A DNA stretch of 64,000 bases, from NCBI GenBank assembly GCA_035048485.1, contig CM068589.1:655001-719000 (forward strand), read 5' to 3'. Each line of letters starts with the position of its first letter. The first letter of the stretch is position 1. Below, piece after piece: positions 1 to 11,134 of the stretch. The notes under the pieces were generated by a model that did no database searches, was not told where the DNA came from, and saw only the letters and a program-made list of their open reading frames with translations. The position numbers and the translations under genes were made by a program. This DNA is from Pteria penguin (taxonomy: Eukaryota; Mollusca; Bivalvia; Pterioida; Pteriidae).

Positions 1-59
1 AAATTACAGTTGTAATTATAAATAAAATACCTAACTCCTCTAACCAAACAAAAACAAAA

Positions 60-190
60 CAAAAAAGAAAAAAAAAACCAAAAAAACAACAACCCCCCCC
101 CCCCCCCAAACAAACAAAACAAAACGAAAGAAAAAAAATAAAATAAAACAACAATAACAACAACAAAACAAAAAACCCCTCCAAAACAAA
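60..190. repeat. A/C-rich low-complexity tract
   Basis: Long runs of A interrupted by C, including a run of about 17 C. No coding signal. The tract looks like slipped-strand simple sequence and may be partly an assembly artefact. Confidence 0.9.
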
Positions 191-191
191 A

Positions 192-1626
192 ACAAACAAA
201 AAATACCGATGTTTTCCTTTTAGATAAGCATTCATTTTATATTGGTAATGTGTCATGGCTTTCATTTTTTCAAATGTTATTTTACATGTTTTTTTTTTAA
301 AGATAGGAATTGATTTCTATTTTACAGTGATGGATGCAAATGCCAAAAATCCGTAAGTTTGTACATACGAACTGGATTATTTTGTGGTTTGAAAAAATTC
401 TATTCATTTTTGATAAGTAATTTGTCTTTGAACTAATTAAAATGGTCGATGACTCACGCACACAGAAAAATAAACAAAAATGTTATTCAGACTTAAATAA
501 TGTGTAGAATTTCTTTATATTTTAATATAGAATAAATATTTATACAACCAGAATACTGTTTAGTTGAATAATGACATTTCATGCAGTACCTAATTCTGAA
601 TTTTTTCAGATCAGTGTGATAGAAAGGATACATTTACTTAAGAGGAAACAACTCTACGAGATACCCTTTTCACTTTTCTCATGTTATATAATTCCTTTGT
701 TCTTTTTTTATTCCATTACATTGCACTATGTTTATTTCACTACATAGTTACTTATGTTTGAATGTAACCGTCAAGATCAGCGAGGGATTTTTACCTGCCG
801 GGGCCTCGAATATTACTCTGTAATTCGAGGGACAGATAAATAGGCACAACATGAAGATTCCAAATCGATGCATGAATCGTGCACGGAATTTCAGATAAAA
901 AAATTCACTGGAATACCTTGGAACCAACCTGTTCCTTGCTTTGTGTCTGAAAGTTTAACATGAATTCCAAGATCAAAATATCAGGTCATGGCTTTTATTG
1001 TAGTCGTTTATTGTGGGCAGCAGGCCCATTCTTTGATATAAGTTTGGGAAAGTTGAATGAGTTTCTGTCGTACAGTAAAGCCACACCCTCAAGTATTTTA
1101 CACCAATGATAAAATAAGGATTACATTCACTGCGGAGCGAGCACCTGTCATTTCATTGATCCAGTATGACAGATTTATGTAAGCATAGGATCTTCGAGAC
1201 TTTCGTTGATGTAGGTTACAGCAGAGGAATCTTAAATTTGTTGGAATATTTTGGGGGAGGGGTGTTACCTTACAATTTTAGAATAATCGACGCGCTTTCT
1301 TGATAGGCAAAATTATTAGTCGGTTGTCTAAATGTATTGTGGTTAATCACAGCGTGATGTAAGTCTTACTGAACTTCCACAATACAGAATGCTACGCTAA
1401 GAAGGACCAACATAACCAATTATATTTCACAATTGTTTCTTATGGCAATACAATAAATCTTAATAATTGTTTATAAATCAAAACTTGAGAATAAAAAGAT
1501 TTCCATCCAGCACGGCTACACCACTACCAAAAGTTTAACCAGTAAAGGGTTGGTTACCCCTGCAAATATCCAGTTGCTTATATATTGGTTATGCTTTAAA
1601 AATAAATAGTAGACTGATTGAACATT
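192..1626. other. Non-coding stretch, no gene seen
   Basis: AT-rich DNA without a supported gene. Around 785-850 the words GAGGGATTTTTACCTGCC and GGGGCCTCG resemble the body of the SINE family seen intact at 1627, 47879 and 49447, so an old degenerate SINE copy is possible there. Confidence 0.5.
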
Positions 1627-1853
1627 ATTATTATTTCACGCATATGGTTACGGTATCTGCCTGAGACATAACAGAAATGTATACCTTTGCAATGGACCCA
1701 CCCGGAAAAACGAGGGATCTTTTACGTGCCACGCCTACCGTGACACAGGACCTCGGTTTTTACTATCTCATATGATAGACAGGACACTGATGTGCTCATG
1801 GGGGAGTCGAACCCAGGACCTTTCGGTCACCTCATCCACTGAGCCCACCGGCA
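1627..1853 (-). repeat. tRNA-derived SINE, minus strand
   Basis: On the minus strand the copy begins with a tRNA-like head carrying an A-box-like TGGGCTCAGTGGATGAGG and a canonical B-box GGGTTCGACTCCC. It continues through a body with GCCTCGGT, GGCGTGGCAC and GCAAAGG words and ends near a short TTATTA run. The same body is present at 47879-48141 (+) and 49447-49740 (-), so this is one dispersed family. The pol III boxes support a tRNA origin. Which tRNA is not clear. Confidence 0.85.
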
Positions 1854-2033
1854 TAAACTCGCTATTGTCTTATGTCACTACTGCATGGGTCTAAATGATC
1901 CCAAATATATTACTCTTAGCTTAAATATCAACGGAGGTGATATTTAAGATTTATATGTCTGTGGTCAATAATCATAGTCTTTATACTTCGGCTAATTAAC
2001 AGTCACATGGCTGTACAATACATATTTTAAAAC

Positions 2034-2205
2034 TTTATTCTGTTTTACATTTCTTTAAAGTTTTATCAAACATCCTATTCTGGCCCACAATGTGTTGCTT
2101 GTACCAATTTGTTTCACCTTTATTAATGAATTCTTCAAGGGCCCGTGCTTCATCTAGATTGGTCACTTGGTCTTTGATACGCAAAGGTGTTCTGTTTTCT
2201 CTTAA
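2034..2205 (-). CDS. Candidate 3'-terminal exon with stop inside a polyA signal
   Basis: The minus strand has an open frame of about 50 codons after a possible acceptor (TTTATTTAAG). It reads through RIKDQVTNLDEARALEEF and GETNWYKQHIVGQNRMFDK and stops at a TAA that is part of an AATAAA hexamer. The amino-acid mix is normal for a soluble protein. A stop codon overlapping a polyadenylation signal is what the end of a compact gene or element looks like. I do not recognise the family. It may belong to the decayed coding segment just upstream on the same strand (2635-3110). It is too short to be sure. Confidence 0.35.
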
Positions 2206-2220
2206 ATAAATAAATATTAG

Positions 2221-2292
2221 AACATATGCACGTTATAATTTTGTGCACCAGATGTGCATTTCGACAATGATGTCTCTTCAGTAATACCCATG
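2221..2292 (-). repeat. Fragment of dispersed repeat C
   Basis: On the minus strand it carries the words ACTGAAGAGACAT, TTGTCGAAATGC and CATCTGGTGCACAAAATTA. The same words occur in order at 15905, 16250, 24360 and 34735. Only the 3' half of the repeat is present. Confidence 0.7.
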
Positions 2293-2634
2293 AACGAAGG
2301 ATTCGAATTTAAATAAGGGTTACCATGGGATTGTTTAAAAATGGGTATCGGCTCAGAAATTGAGACAGAAATGCGTATGTAAATACATGTACGTATACCA
2401 CATCAAGTTTTGTAAAACAGAAGCACCATAAGCCCATTTTAATGTATTTGACCGAAATAATTAGCATAATTGTATTTTCAAATTTGCCGCGACTGATAGA
2501 CTTTTGAGTATATCAATGCGCCACAAGACATTGTCTGGGCACAATTACAAACATAGTAGTTGTTCACATGGACTACAGAACTGTACACATCAAATTGTCA
2601 GTGATTGTCTTCTTAGTTTAGAAAACCGTAACTA

Positions 2635-3110
2635 TGTGCGAATGGCCTCTGGTTTTGAACATCGAGATTACTAGCTACATCTGAACGAAAAAGTTGCAAA
2701 TTTGGGCCAGGCCAAGCATCTTTTGTGATATCCTTTATCATATCATTGACGGTACGTTCATTTACAGGGGTAAATGTGTAAAAAAAACATCAGTGTCATG
2801 TTCTGGAACCCTTTCTTTGGGACGTAGAAAAAATGCTCCGTCTTTGGATTACGCCGTTCAAGGTATTTTCTGAGAGAAGACAATGTGCATGAAGAATTAT
2901 CAGAAGGATACATTATTGGACCACTCGCAAAGTCACGATTCTTCAAGTTGTCTCCCTTGTGGGTTTCGTAACCTCATAATATGCCATCTCCACGTATTCA
3001 TAACCATTTTCATCTGCAACATATGTGCCTCAGCTTCAGTTTTCACGGCCTCTTGGTGCGAAGTTCAGTGCGATGTCGAACCTTCCTTTAGAATGACTTA
3101 GGAGTTTTCG
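2635..3110 (-). pseudogene. Decayed coding segment, possibly Crypton/DUF3504-type recombinase
   Basis: Three minus-strand frames hold protein-like pieces that follow each other. The first is an alpha-helical stretch (EAVKTEAEAHMLQMKMVMN). The second is CTLSSLRKYLERRNPKTEHF followed by FYVPKKGFQ. The third contains NERTVNDMIKDITKDAWPGP. The middle piece fits the pattern C-x-L-x-S-L-x-x-Y-L-x-x-x-N-P-K-x(3)-F-F-x-x-P-K-K of Crypton-derived DUF3504 tyrosine recombinases, as I remember that family. No catalytic tyrosine region was found. Frameshifts show it is not functional. The assignment is tentative. Confidence 0.3.
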
Positions 3111-3361
3111 TGCTGAGAGCTGCAGAGTTTTGGAGTATTGCCAGGTGTTGCTCAAAAATTGGTTATAGATTTTTTTGTTTTATGACAACCCTCTTTTTTC
3201 GTTATTTCAGTATTGCTAAAACATAGTATTTGATCTGTGGAATTCCTGGCTTTTCATAGGAGAGAATGACTTACAGTATGTATGACCCCTTCAGTGTCTG
3301 TTAAAGAGAAGCATGCTGAAATACAATTGTACTTTTGATGTAATATTCTCCATCAGAATTG

Positions 3362-4868
3362 CTAACTATATACTCTCACGACCTTTCGGTTTCGAAAGTA
3401 CTTGAGAATAAATCTGTCCTCAATACGTTTGGTATTGACACAAATAAATTAAATTTAGAAATTCCATATTTGTACTGCATTCCAAAAGAGCACAAAAATC
3501 CTTACAAACAACGCTCCATCGCTCGTTTATCGAAGTGTTCCGCAAAATCTGTATCGATGCTACTCACAAAAATATTATCAGAAATTAAATCTAGTATATT
3601 CCAGAAGTGGAATTAATCAAAAGTGGATCCTTAAAAATTCAAAAGAGTTGTTAGAACATCTAAAATCAAAAAGTTTTACTAAAATTCACTTCATCAAATC
3701 TTTTGACTTTTCGACCCTTTACACAACGATCCCTCATCAGAAATTAAAAGAGAGATTAGCGGAAATTATACAAAATGCATTTAATAGTGAAAACGGAAGC
3801 CGCAAATATATAGTTATAGGCCATGACAAAACTTACTTTGTTAGGGAAAATTCTGATTCCAAATATAAATACACAGAAAAAGATGGCATCCAGATGTTGA
3901 ATATTCTTATCGATAACATTTGGAGGAAAGGTTTTTCAACAAATTGTTGGCATTCCAATTGGCACTAATTCTGCTCCGCTTCTGGCTGACATATTCCTTT
4001 ACTCATACGAAGCTGAATTCATTAAGTCTTTGCTTTTGCAAGGAAAGAAACAATTGGCTCTTTGTTTCAATATCACTTACAAATATATAGATAACTTGCT
4101 TTCAATTAATAATCCTTAATTCGAGTAATACCTTAGCATCATCTATCCAAGTGAACTGGAGGTCAAAGAAACCACAGAAACTAGTAATTCTACTTCGTAT
4201 TTAGATATTATGTTGTCTTTCGACATTAATGGTCAATAGAACACTTCACTCTACGACAAACGTGACGATTTCATTTTCGCTATCACAAACTTTCCTTTCA
4301 TAAGTAGCAACATTCCATCATCGCCCGCATACGGCGTATTTATATCTCAGTTAATACATTATTCCAGGGCATGTTCAAATTACAATGACTTTGTTCTGGT
4401 GGCTAGGCGACTTTCAGTTAAGCTGCTCAACCAGGGTTATATATGTGCTAGACTAGCAACGTCACTGAGGAAGTTCTACGGTCGTCACGAGACTCTTATT
4501 ACTCCATATGATATCTCGTTATCCAGACTTTTAAATGATATTCTGGACTGAGACCGATTACGATAATTTTACACAGACTTCTATACTAGAAGGTTATCTA
4601 CTTTGACTTCTCCATATATAACTATATACGGAATTGACACGATTTGACTCTTTCTACTGGGTATATGTGACGGGTGTTGCTAGCAAGCAGGAGATGCTCA
4701 CTCTCCCCGGGCACCTGATCTCATTCCATCATAGGGGTTCACATATGCTCTTCAAGTAGACGTATTTTGTTATTTTCCACTTAGTTTTCATTTTCACTTT
4801 CCTTTTGTATGTCCTCTGGTTTCCTGATTTTTAGACGTATGGTTTGGATCTCTCCATCATCTTTACAT
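3362..4868 (+). mobile_element. Penelope-like element family A, copy A1, 5'-truncated
   Basis: The element encodes a Penelope-type reverse transcriptase but is broken in several frames. It starts inside the N-terminal part of the RT and runs through the FDFSTLYTTIPHQKL block, the GIP-x-GTN-x-AP-LADIFLYSYE block and the catalytic block. The catalytic block reads KYIDNLL, so the second Asp of the YIDD motif is Asn. Further stops occur near 4118 and 4238. The C-terminus ends LSRLLNDILD-stop, with no downstream endonuclease. The ~310-bp 3' tail ends in the family's constant CATCATCTTTACAT. It is certainly inactive. Confidence 0.9.
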
Positions 4869-5234
4869 TCTGATTAAAATCGTCGTAAGATTCCATCCAG
4901 TATTCCTCTCTCAAAGACATTCTATGAAAAACAAAATATGTTAGACATCAAAGATGACAAATCTAATTAGCAATTAAAATACTTTGTCGCTTCCACATTC
5001 TACGCTTCCAATGAATCTGACCGCACTCCGTTTGAGTTCATTTATTTGACCATTAACATTTACATTCTTGCGATCTTATGCTTCAACAAAAGTTCAAATA
5101 CACGTAACATGGGCTCAAATGGAGTAACCTTAAATCCATACAAAATGACACAATTAAAGCAGCTAGAGATGGTATAATTTCCACTAGATTATGATAGGCA
5201 TATACATATGTCACAAGAGATATTAACTGAGACT

Positions 5235-5300
5235 AGAATTCATGACCCTTGGATTTACATTAAAAGCCAACGCTCTACCAACTGAGCTAAAGGGTTAACC
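5235..5300 (-). repeat. tRNA-Lys-like SINE head
   Basis: The minus strand reads TTAGCTCAGTTGGTAGAGCG (A-box) with an anticodon loop CTTTTAA, which would give a UUU anticodon as in tRNA-Lys. The B-box is degraded. It is a tRNA-derived repeat rather than a working tRNA gene. Confidence 0.7.
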
Positions 5301-5504
5301 CAATAGCTGGCACTGGTAGGAACGTGGTGATGATGCACTATTAACATGGATCGTCCCATACATGTAAATTGTACATTGGCCTCGAAATGACATTTCTGTC
5401 TCCTTTTTCTTGATATGTATACATAATCGAAATCTCACACGAGACAATACAGCCACTATATGGGCTTTTTTTACTTGGGCACGAATTTTGTAACAGGAGG
5501 AATA

Positions 5505-5600
5505 CACTGCGATTTGAACTCACTACCTTTGAATTTAAAAGTCAATGCTCTACCGACTGAGTTAATGGGCTAACCCATTACCTGGCGCTAGAAAGAACCT
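5505..5600 (-). repeat. Second tRNA-Lys-like SINE head
   Basis: Same family as the head at 5235-5300, about 277 bp away and in the same orientation. It has an A-box AACTCAGTCGGTAGAGCA, a CTTTTAA anticodon loop and a better preserved B-box GAGTTCAAATC. The flanking words (GGTAATGGGTT here, GCTATTGGGTT there) also match, so the two are copies of one larger unit. Confidence 0.7.
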
Positions 5601-6328
5601 AGTGATAATGCATCGGTATTTTACATAGGCTGTAACATATGTAGATTGGTTTCTCAATTACACATGTATGTGCATGTAATAGTATAATTTTAATTTACAA
5701 TTTTCTACAGTATCTGGACTTTAAATAATAAAAAATGTACAGAACTTTATGCCCATAAAATAGTAAAATCATGGCATAATGATATATTACATAGTAATTG
5801 GCATGTCTGCCTTTTGGTATTTTGAGGTTTGAATCAAGATTTTGATATTTCTTTTGCATTTTCCTCATGACTGACGGTCGGTAGTGAAATTTTTAACTTC
5901 ATTTACCATAACTTTTGATCTATTTTCAAAAACCCAAAGGCTTTATAGTAACTAAATTAGATTTATGGACTTTACTTTGATATATGTATATTTTTTCAGA
6001 TTTCCTGATATCCGGGCTAATCAGTGTTTCACAAACAGATACTGCGTCATGCTTGTATTCAAAAACTTTTGAAACATTAGAAATATCATATCAATCACCT
6101 ATATCTTTACTATTTATTTTTGCTATAAATTCCTTACTTTTACTTTCTGTCATTAATGTTTTATCAAAGTGGAATTTTACCCTTCGGTACTTCTTCGTTT
6201 TTTACTGGTACAGATATGGCGCCATGTAAATGTCCTTCATGTGACTGTGAAGAGAACCAGGGTTATTTCTGAAAATTCTTTGGATTCCATGTCTGGAAAC
6301 CTTGGCAAGGGGGATTCTGTCTGTTTCT

Positions 6329-7325
6329 AGATGTTGAACTTTCTTATCGATAATATTTTTGTGGTGTTTGGAGGTAAGGTTTTCCAACAAATTGTCGGCA
6401 TTCCAATGGGCACTAACTGAGCTCCGCTTCTGGCTGACATATTCCTTTACTCATACGAAGCTGAATTCATTCAGTCTTTGCTTTCGCAAGGAAAAAAACA
6501 ATTGGCTCTTGGCTTCAATTTTACTTACAGATATATAAATGACTTGCTTTCAATTAATAATCCTTCATTCGCGGATTACCGTAGCATCATCTATCCAAGT
6601 GAACTGGAGGTCAAAGAAACCACAGAAACTAGTAATTCTACTTCGTATTTAGATATTATGTTGTCTTTCGACATTAATGGTCAATTGAACACCTCACTCT
6701 ATGACAAACGTGACGATTTCAATTTCGCTATCACAAACTTTCCTTTCATAAGTAGCAACATTCCATCATCATCGCCCGCATACGGCGTATTCATATCTCA
6801 GTTAATACGTTATTCCAGAGGATGTTCAAATTACAATGACTTTGTTCTGAGGGCTAGGCGACTTTCAGTTAAGCTGCTCAACCAGGGTTATATATGTGCT
6901 AGACTAGCATCGTCACTGAGGAAGTTCTACGGTCGTTACGAGACTCTTATTACTCCATATGATATCTCGTTATCCAGACTTTTAAATGATATTCTGGACT
7001 GAGACCGATTCCGATCACTTTACACAGATTTGACACCTTCTATACCAGAAGGTTACCTACTTCGACTTCTCCATATATAAATACATATGGTATTCACACG
7101 ATTTGACTCTTTCTACTGGGTATATGTGACGGGTGTTGCTAGCAAGCAGGAGATGCTCACTCTCCCCGGGCACCTGATCTCACTCCATCACAGGGGTTCA
7201 CATATACTCTTCAAGTAGACATATTTTGTTATTTTCCATTTGTTTTTCATTTTCACTGATTTTGTATGTTCTATGGTTTCATGATTTTTGGACTTGTGGT
7301 TTAGATTCATCCATCATCTTTACAT
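6329..7325 (+). mobile_element. Penelope-like element family A, copy A2, 5'-truncated
   Basis: The copy begins within RT at the block before GIPMGTN and has an open frame from 6478 to 7002 covering the RT palm and thumb to the natural stop. The catalytic block reads YRYINDLLSIN, so the first Asp of YIDD is Asn. An upstream TGA replaces a conserved Cys codon at the GIPMGTN block. The tail ends at 7325 in CATCATCTTTACAT. It is inactive. The 3' end faces that of copy A3 (minus strand) across 654 bp. Confidence 0.92.
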
Positions 7326-7628
7326 CGGACCAGATAGCTGAACGATTCGAGCATCCGTCCTGAAAGAAGAAGATTAATTGTTAAATTCCCATGCATGGCC
7401 GCAATTTTAATTTTGAATTCTAATACAATATTTATATACATTTATAGATTGTTGTTTGTAGTTTCATGTCATGTGCTACAATATCGATTGTGAGTTAGAT
7501 GTACTGTAGGAACTGGGGTTACACTTGTGATACGTACTCTTGAACAGTGTTACATCAAACTTGTTGCTTTTTAATGTGTATGGCTGATTCAGGTAGAAGC
7601 AAATCGTGATAATTTGGTACCGGTTGAG

Positions 7629-7832
7629 TCAGGTGTGGACTATAGAAGCTACATTATTTGTCTGCATTGGCGTAGTGTTTTCGTCCTCTTCTATACCTAG
7701 AAGTGCCGCTAGAAGATCCATATTATCTCTGGACATCTTTTTTCCATCTTGTAACAAATCTGGGGTGTGCGGTAGGCCTATATCGAAGTTTGGATAGATC
7801 GCAGTCGGTGATGAACTTTCAGATTCCGACAT
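7629..7832 (-). CDS. Small acidic ORF with its own promoter-like region
   Basis: A 67-codon minus-strand frame starts MSESESSSPTAIYPNFDIGL and continues through LLQDGKKMSRDNMDLLAALL. It is acidic and serine-rich with a short hydrophobic helix. It has no domain I recognise. The DNA just upstream (7870-7975 on the plus map) has a CCAAT/ATTGG element and a TGACGTCA site. It could be the first exon of a gene or the 5' end of an unrecognised transposon. It lies in a 654-bp island between two facing family-A elements, so its downstream part is missing or displaced. Confidence 0.35.
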   Translation of the reverse strand: MSESESSSPTAIYPNFDIGLPHTPDLLQDGKKMSRDNMDLLAALLGIEEDENTTPMQTNNVASIVHT

Positions 7833-7859
7833 GTTTTTGTTTACAATGCGCGTAGGAAT

Positions 7860-7977
7860 ACACTGTTATGATCTTTGTGACGTCATAAAAACTGCATACT
7901 GAATAACTTTAAGTTTCAAAATTTGACAGCCAATGAGATAGTGTGTTACAAACAAAATGCATTAGAATTAGAGGTAC
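7860..7977 (-). promoter_or_regulatory. Promoter-like segment, also present at 9700-9815
   Basis: On the minus strand it contains CTCATTGGCTG (inverted CCAAT box) and TATGACGTCACAAAG (CRE-like palindrome) upstream of the ORF at 7629-7832. A recognisable relative with the words GTCATA, AAAACTGCA, CCAAT-AGA and GCATTAGAAT lies at 9700-9815. The module is therefore repeated and may belong to a mobile element rather than to a single-copy gene. Confidence 0.4.
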
Positions 7978-7979
7978 CA

Positions 7980-9588
7980 TATAAAGATGATGGATAAATC
8001 CAAACCACAAGTCCAAAAATCATGAAACTATAGGACATACAAAATCAGTGAAAATGAAAAGCAATGGAAAATAACAAAATATGTCTACCAGAAGAGCATA
8101 AATCTGTAAAATGATCGGATTTGGTCTCAGTCCAGAATATCATTTAAAAATCTGGATAACGAGATATCATATGGAGTAATAAGAGTCTCGTAACGACCGT
8201 AGAACTTCCTCAGTGACGTTGCTAGTCTAGCACATATATAACCCTGGTTGAGCAGCTTAACTGAAAGTCGCCTAGCCCTCAGAACAAAGTCATTGTCATT
8301 TGAACATGCTCTGGAATAACGTATTAACTGATATATGAATACGCCGTATGCGGGCGATGATGGAATGTTGCTACTTATGAAAGGAAAGTTTGTGATAGCG
8401 AAATTGAAATCGTCACGTTTGTCATAGAGTGAGGTGTTCAATTGACCATTAATGTCGAAAGACGACATAATATCTAAATACGAAGTAGAATTACTAGTTT
8501 CTGTGGTTTCTTTGACCTCCAGTTCACTTGGATAGATGATGCTAAGGTAATCCGCGAATGAAGGATTATTAATTGAAAGCAAGTCATCTATATATCTGTA
8601 AGTAAAATTGAAGCCAAGAGCCAATTGCTTTTTTCCTTGAATGAATTCAGCTTCGTATGAGTAAAGGAATATGTCAGCCAGATGCGGAGCACAGTTAGTG
8701 CCCATTGGAATGCCGACAATGTTGAAAAACCTTACCTCCAAACACCACAAAAATGTTATCGATAAGAAAGTTCAACATCTGGATGACAGCTGTTTCAGTG
8801 TACTTATATTTGGAATCAGAATTTTCCCTAACAAAGTTTTATCGTGGCCTATTGCTATATATTTGAATTTGCGGCTTCCGTTTTTACTAGTAAATGCATT
8901 TTGAATAATTTCCGCTAATCTGTCTTTTAATATCTGATGAGGGATCGGTGTGTAAAGAGTCGAAAAGTCAAAAGACTTGATGGAGTGAATTTTAGTAAAA
9001 CTTTTTGATTTTAGATGTTCTAACAACTCTTTTGAATTTTTAAGGATCCACATTTAATTAATTCCACTTCTGGAATATACTGTTTTGCAATATCTATGAA
9101 GGCCAGATTTAATTTCTGATTATATTTTTGTGAGTAGCATCGATACAGATTTTGCGGAACACTTCGAGGAACCAGCGATAAAGCCTTGTTTGTAAGGATT
9201 TTTGTGCATTTTTGGAATGCAGTACAAATATGGAAGTTCTAAATTTAATTTGTTTGTGTCAATACCAAACGTATTGAGGACAGATTTATGATTCTCGAGT
9301 ACTTCCGAAACCGAAAAGTTTGTGAGAGTATAAGTAGGATTTCCTGGAGCTGAATTTAATCCTAATTCTTTCACTAGGCTGTCAAAGTAATATTTCTCAC
9401 AAGTAAATGTATAATTATTAGATGCTTTATCTGCTGGTGTAATGATATAATGTTCTTGGAGGAAGGTAAGTTCTCTGACAACATCAGGATCTTTAAAAAT
9501 AGATTCGAATCTGGTGTTTACAGAGCCTTGTAATTTTTCAATTTTTGATCTCCGCAGTACTGCAATAGATTTTATCCATCCTAGCAAT
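7980..9588 (-). mobile_element. Penelope-like element family A, copy A3
   Basis: This is one of the longer A copies. From the 5' end (high coordinates) it codes the pre-RT region (WIKSIA; KDPDVVRELTFLQEHYIITP; YLYCIPKMHKNPYKQGF), then FDFSTLYTPIPHQ, then GIPMGTNCAP, an intact YIDD catalytic box and the LNDILD C-terminus. There are three frame breaks, near 9120, 8775 and 8750. Compared with other copies, about 240 bp of 3' tail (the conserved CCCGGGCACCTGATCTCA module) is deleted at 8100. The 5' end stops near 9588 without an endonuclease. Confidence 0.92.
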
Positions 9589-9699
9589 TTACAAAATCTG
9601 ACAGAGTATCGGCGAATCCCAAGTCAGAAATTGAGTTCCACCACGAAGCATTGCCTATTATAATTTCTCGACCTAAAAAGCTTATACACGTTACTTTTG

Positions 9700-9860
9700 A
9701 ACGACGTGACCAAGGGTCGTGGTGCGTCATAGCAAAAACTGCAGTGAAACGTGAATCCCCTATCAGGTTTTGAAACGTTTAACCAATCAGAATGCGTACT
9801 GCAAACAGAGTGCATTAGAATAATATATAAATATTGAAAGAGCAGAGTCATAAACAGTTG
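9700..9860 (-). repeat. Diverged copy of the promoter-like module
   Basis: It shares GTCATA, AAAACTGCA, a CCAATCAGA box and GCATTAGAAT in the same order as 7870-7975. It lies just beyond the 5' end of copy A3. The role is unknown. Confidence 0.35.
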
Positions 9861-10269
9861 TACTGAAAAATTACTTTAAATCAAAGATTTTAAAGCATTT
9901 TACAGGAAACAGCGATTTTTGATTGAAAAAAAAAACAGATTTCTGTATAAAAACATATATAATAACAATGCAAAATAACACATCATTGGAAAGAGCGAAC
10001 AGTAATAATTCTCTAAATCATCAAAACACGTGCTTATGCTATCGTGTTAAGCTGGGAATAAAATAAAAATAAAAATTTCTTTACATTTTCATAAAAATTA
10101 ATCTCAAATTATCGATTTTAGTATGACTTGAAATTTTAAACTTATTACTGACATTTGTTCACCTGCGTTTTCGACACCTGCATTTCAGGCAGGCAGCATT
10201 TCTTGCCTTGAATGGGAAAATTTGACTTCGTGTTCCTATCTCCTTCGTATGTTCATGCGTGTATATTTA
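9861..10269. other. Non-coding stretch, nothing recognised
   Basis: AT-rich sequence with no ORF or repeat signature that I can support. Confidence 0.5.
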
Positions 10270-10470
10270 TGTGTTTACCTCCTCGACTTGAAAGGTTGTT
10301 GCAGGACTTTTGCAACGGTGTTTCATGCAACCAGGGGACGCTTACTCCTCCCGGGCACCTGGTCTCACCTCAATTTCATTGGGGTTCGCATTTGTCTGAA
10401 TAGGACATTAACACGATATTGTCTTTTTATTCCATGGACTATGAGATATGCTTTACTCTTCGGTACTTCT
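10270..10470 (+). repeat. Solo 3' tail of a family related to A
   Basis: It carries ATGCAACCAGGGGACGCTTA, CTCCTCCCGGGCACCTGGTC and TTGGGGTTCGCAT. These align with the family-A tail words GAGATGCTCACTCTCC, CCGGGCACCTGATCTCA and AGGGGTTCACAT. The coding part is absent, so this is a severely truncated insertion of a different but related family. Confidence 0.6.
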
Positions 10471-10854
10471 TCGTTTTCTTTTTACTTCATTCTAAAGAGC
10501 ATTAAAATGGTACATATTTTTATCTGATATCATAATTCAAACAAAATTGATTCCCTAAAACGGACGATTTTTGTATAAAAAAGTTTTTCACCCAAAACAC
10601 CACTTTAGCAAAAGGGGGGAGGGGGTAAAGTCAACTCCATGATACATCCCGGACTAGTATGAATAAGATGTAACCTGTCCAGGACCATTGCCGACGAACT
10701 TCATAACAAGTACGTTATTAACAAACTGCTCACAATCCTAATACCAATTATGAAAATGATTCTATTTTTGATCATATCCATCTGAAAAGCTCTTCTTGGT
10801 ACATGTACAACAATGAGATACCGAGTGATGTCCCGTCGGAATATCGATCTAAAA

Positions 10855-11134
10855 TGACAAAGAGCGAGTAAAGGCAATGACAAAGAGCGAGTAAAGGCAA
10901 TGACAAAGAGCGAGTAAAGGCAATGACAAAGAGCGAGTAATGGCAATGACAAAGAGCGAGTAAAGGCAATGACAAAGAGCGAGTAAAGGCAATCACAAAG
11001 AGCGAGTAAAGGCAATCACAAAGAGCGAATAAAGGCAATCACAAAGAGCGAGTAAAGGCAATCACAAAGAGCGAGTAAAGGCAATCACAAAGAGCGAGTA
11101 AAGGAAATCACAAAGAGCGAGTAAAGGCAATCAC
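10855..11134. repeat. 23-bp minisatellite, about 12 copies
   Basis: The unit TGACAAAGAGCGAGTAAAGG plus CAA repeats with few changes (TGAC versus TCAC variants are grouped). Because 23 is not a multiple of three, the repeat makes chance ORFs in several minus-strand frames. These should not be read as proteins. Confidence 0.97.

Larger units (their letters stand above)
4869..5983. other. Non-coding stretch with two SINE heads
   Basis: No protein-coding signal. The only structure is the pair of tRNA-like sequences at 5235-5300 and 5505-5600. Confidence 0.6.

Noticed and set aside
328..353. Tiny exon between TTTTACAG and GTAAGTTT containing an ATG
   Set aside because: Good splice sites, but joining to the next acceptor at about 610 gives a stop after two codons and no protein family appears.
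3695..3745. Hammerhead ribozyme-like CTGATGAG ... CGAAA on the antisense of the Penelope RT
   Set aside because: The bases between do not form stem II, and the words fall in coding sequence (PHQKL and DFSTLY codons).
5295..5523. Two overlapping minus-strand ORFs
   Set aside because: They lie across the tRNA-like SINE heads and intervening repeat. No coding character.
10701..11038. Two overlapping ORFs with repeated LALCHCLYSLFVIAFTRS
   Set aside because: They are translations of a 23-bp minisatellite in shifting frames.
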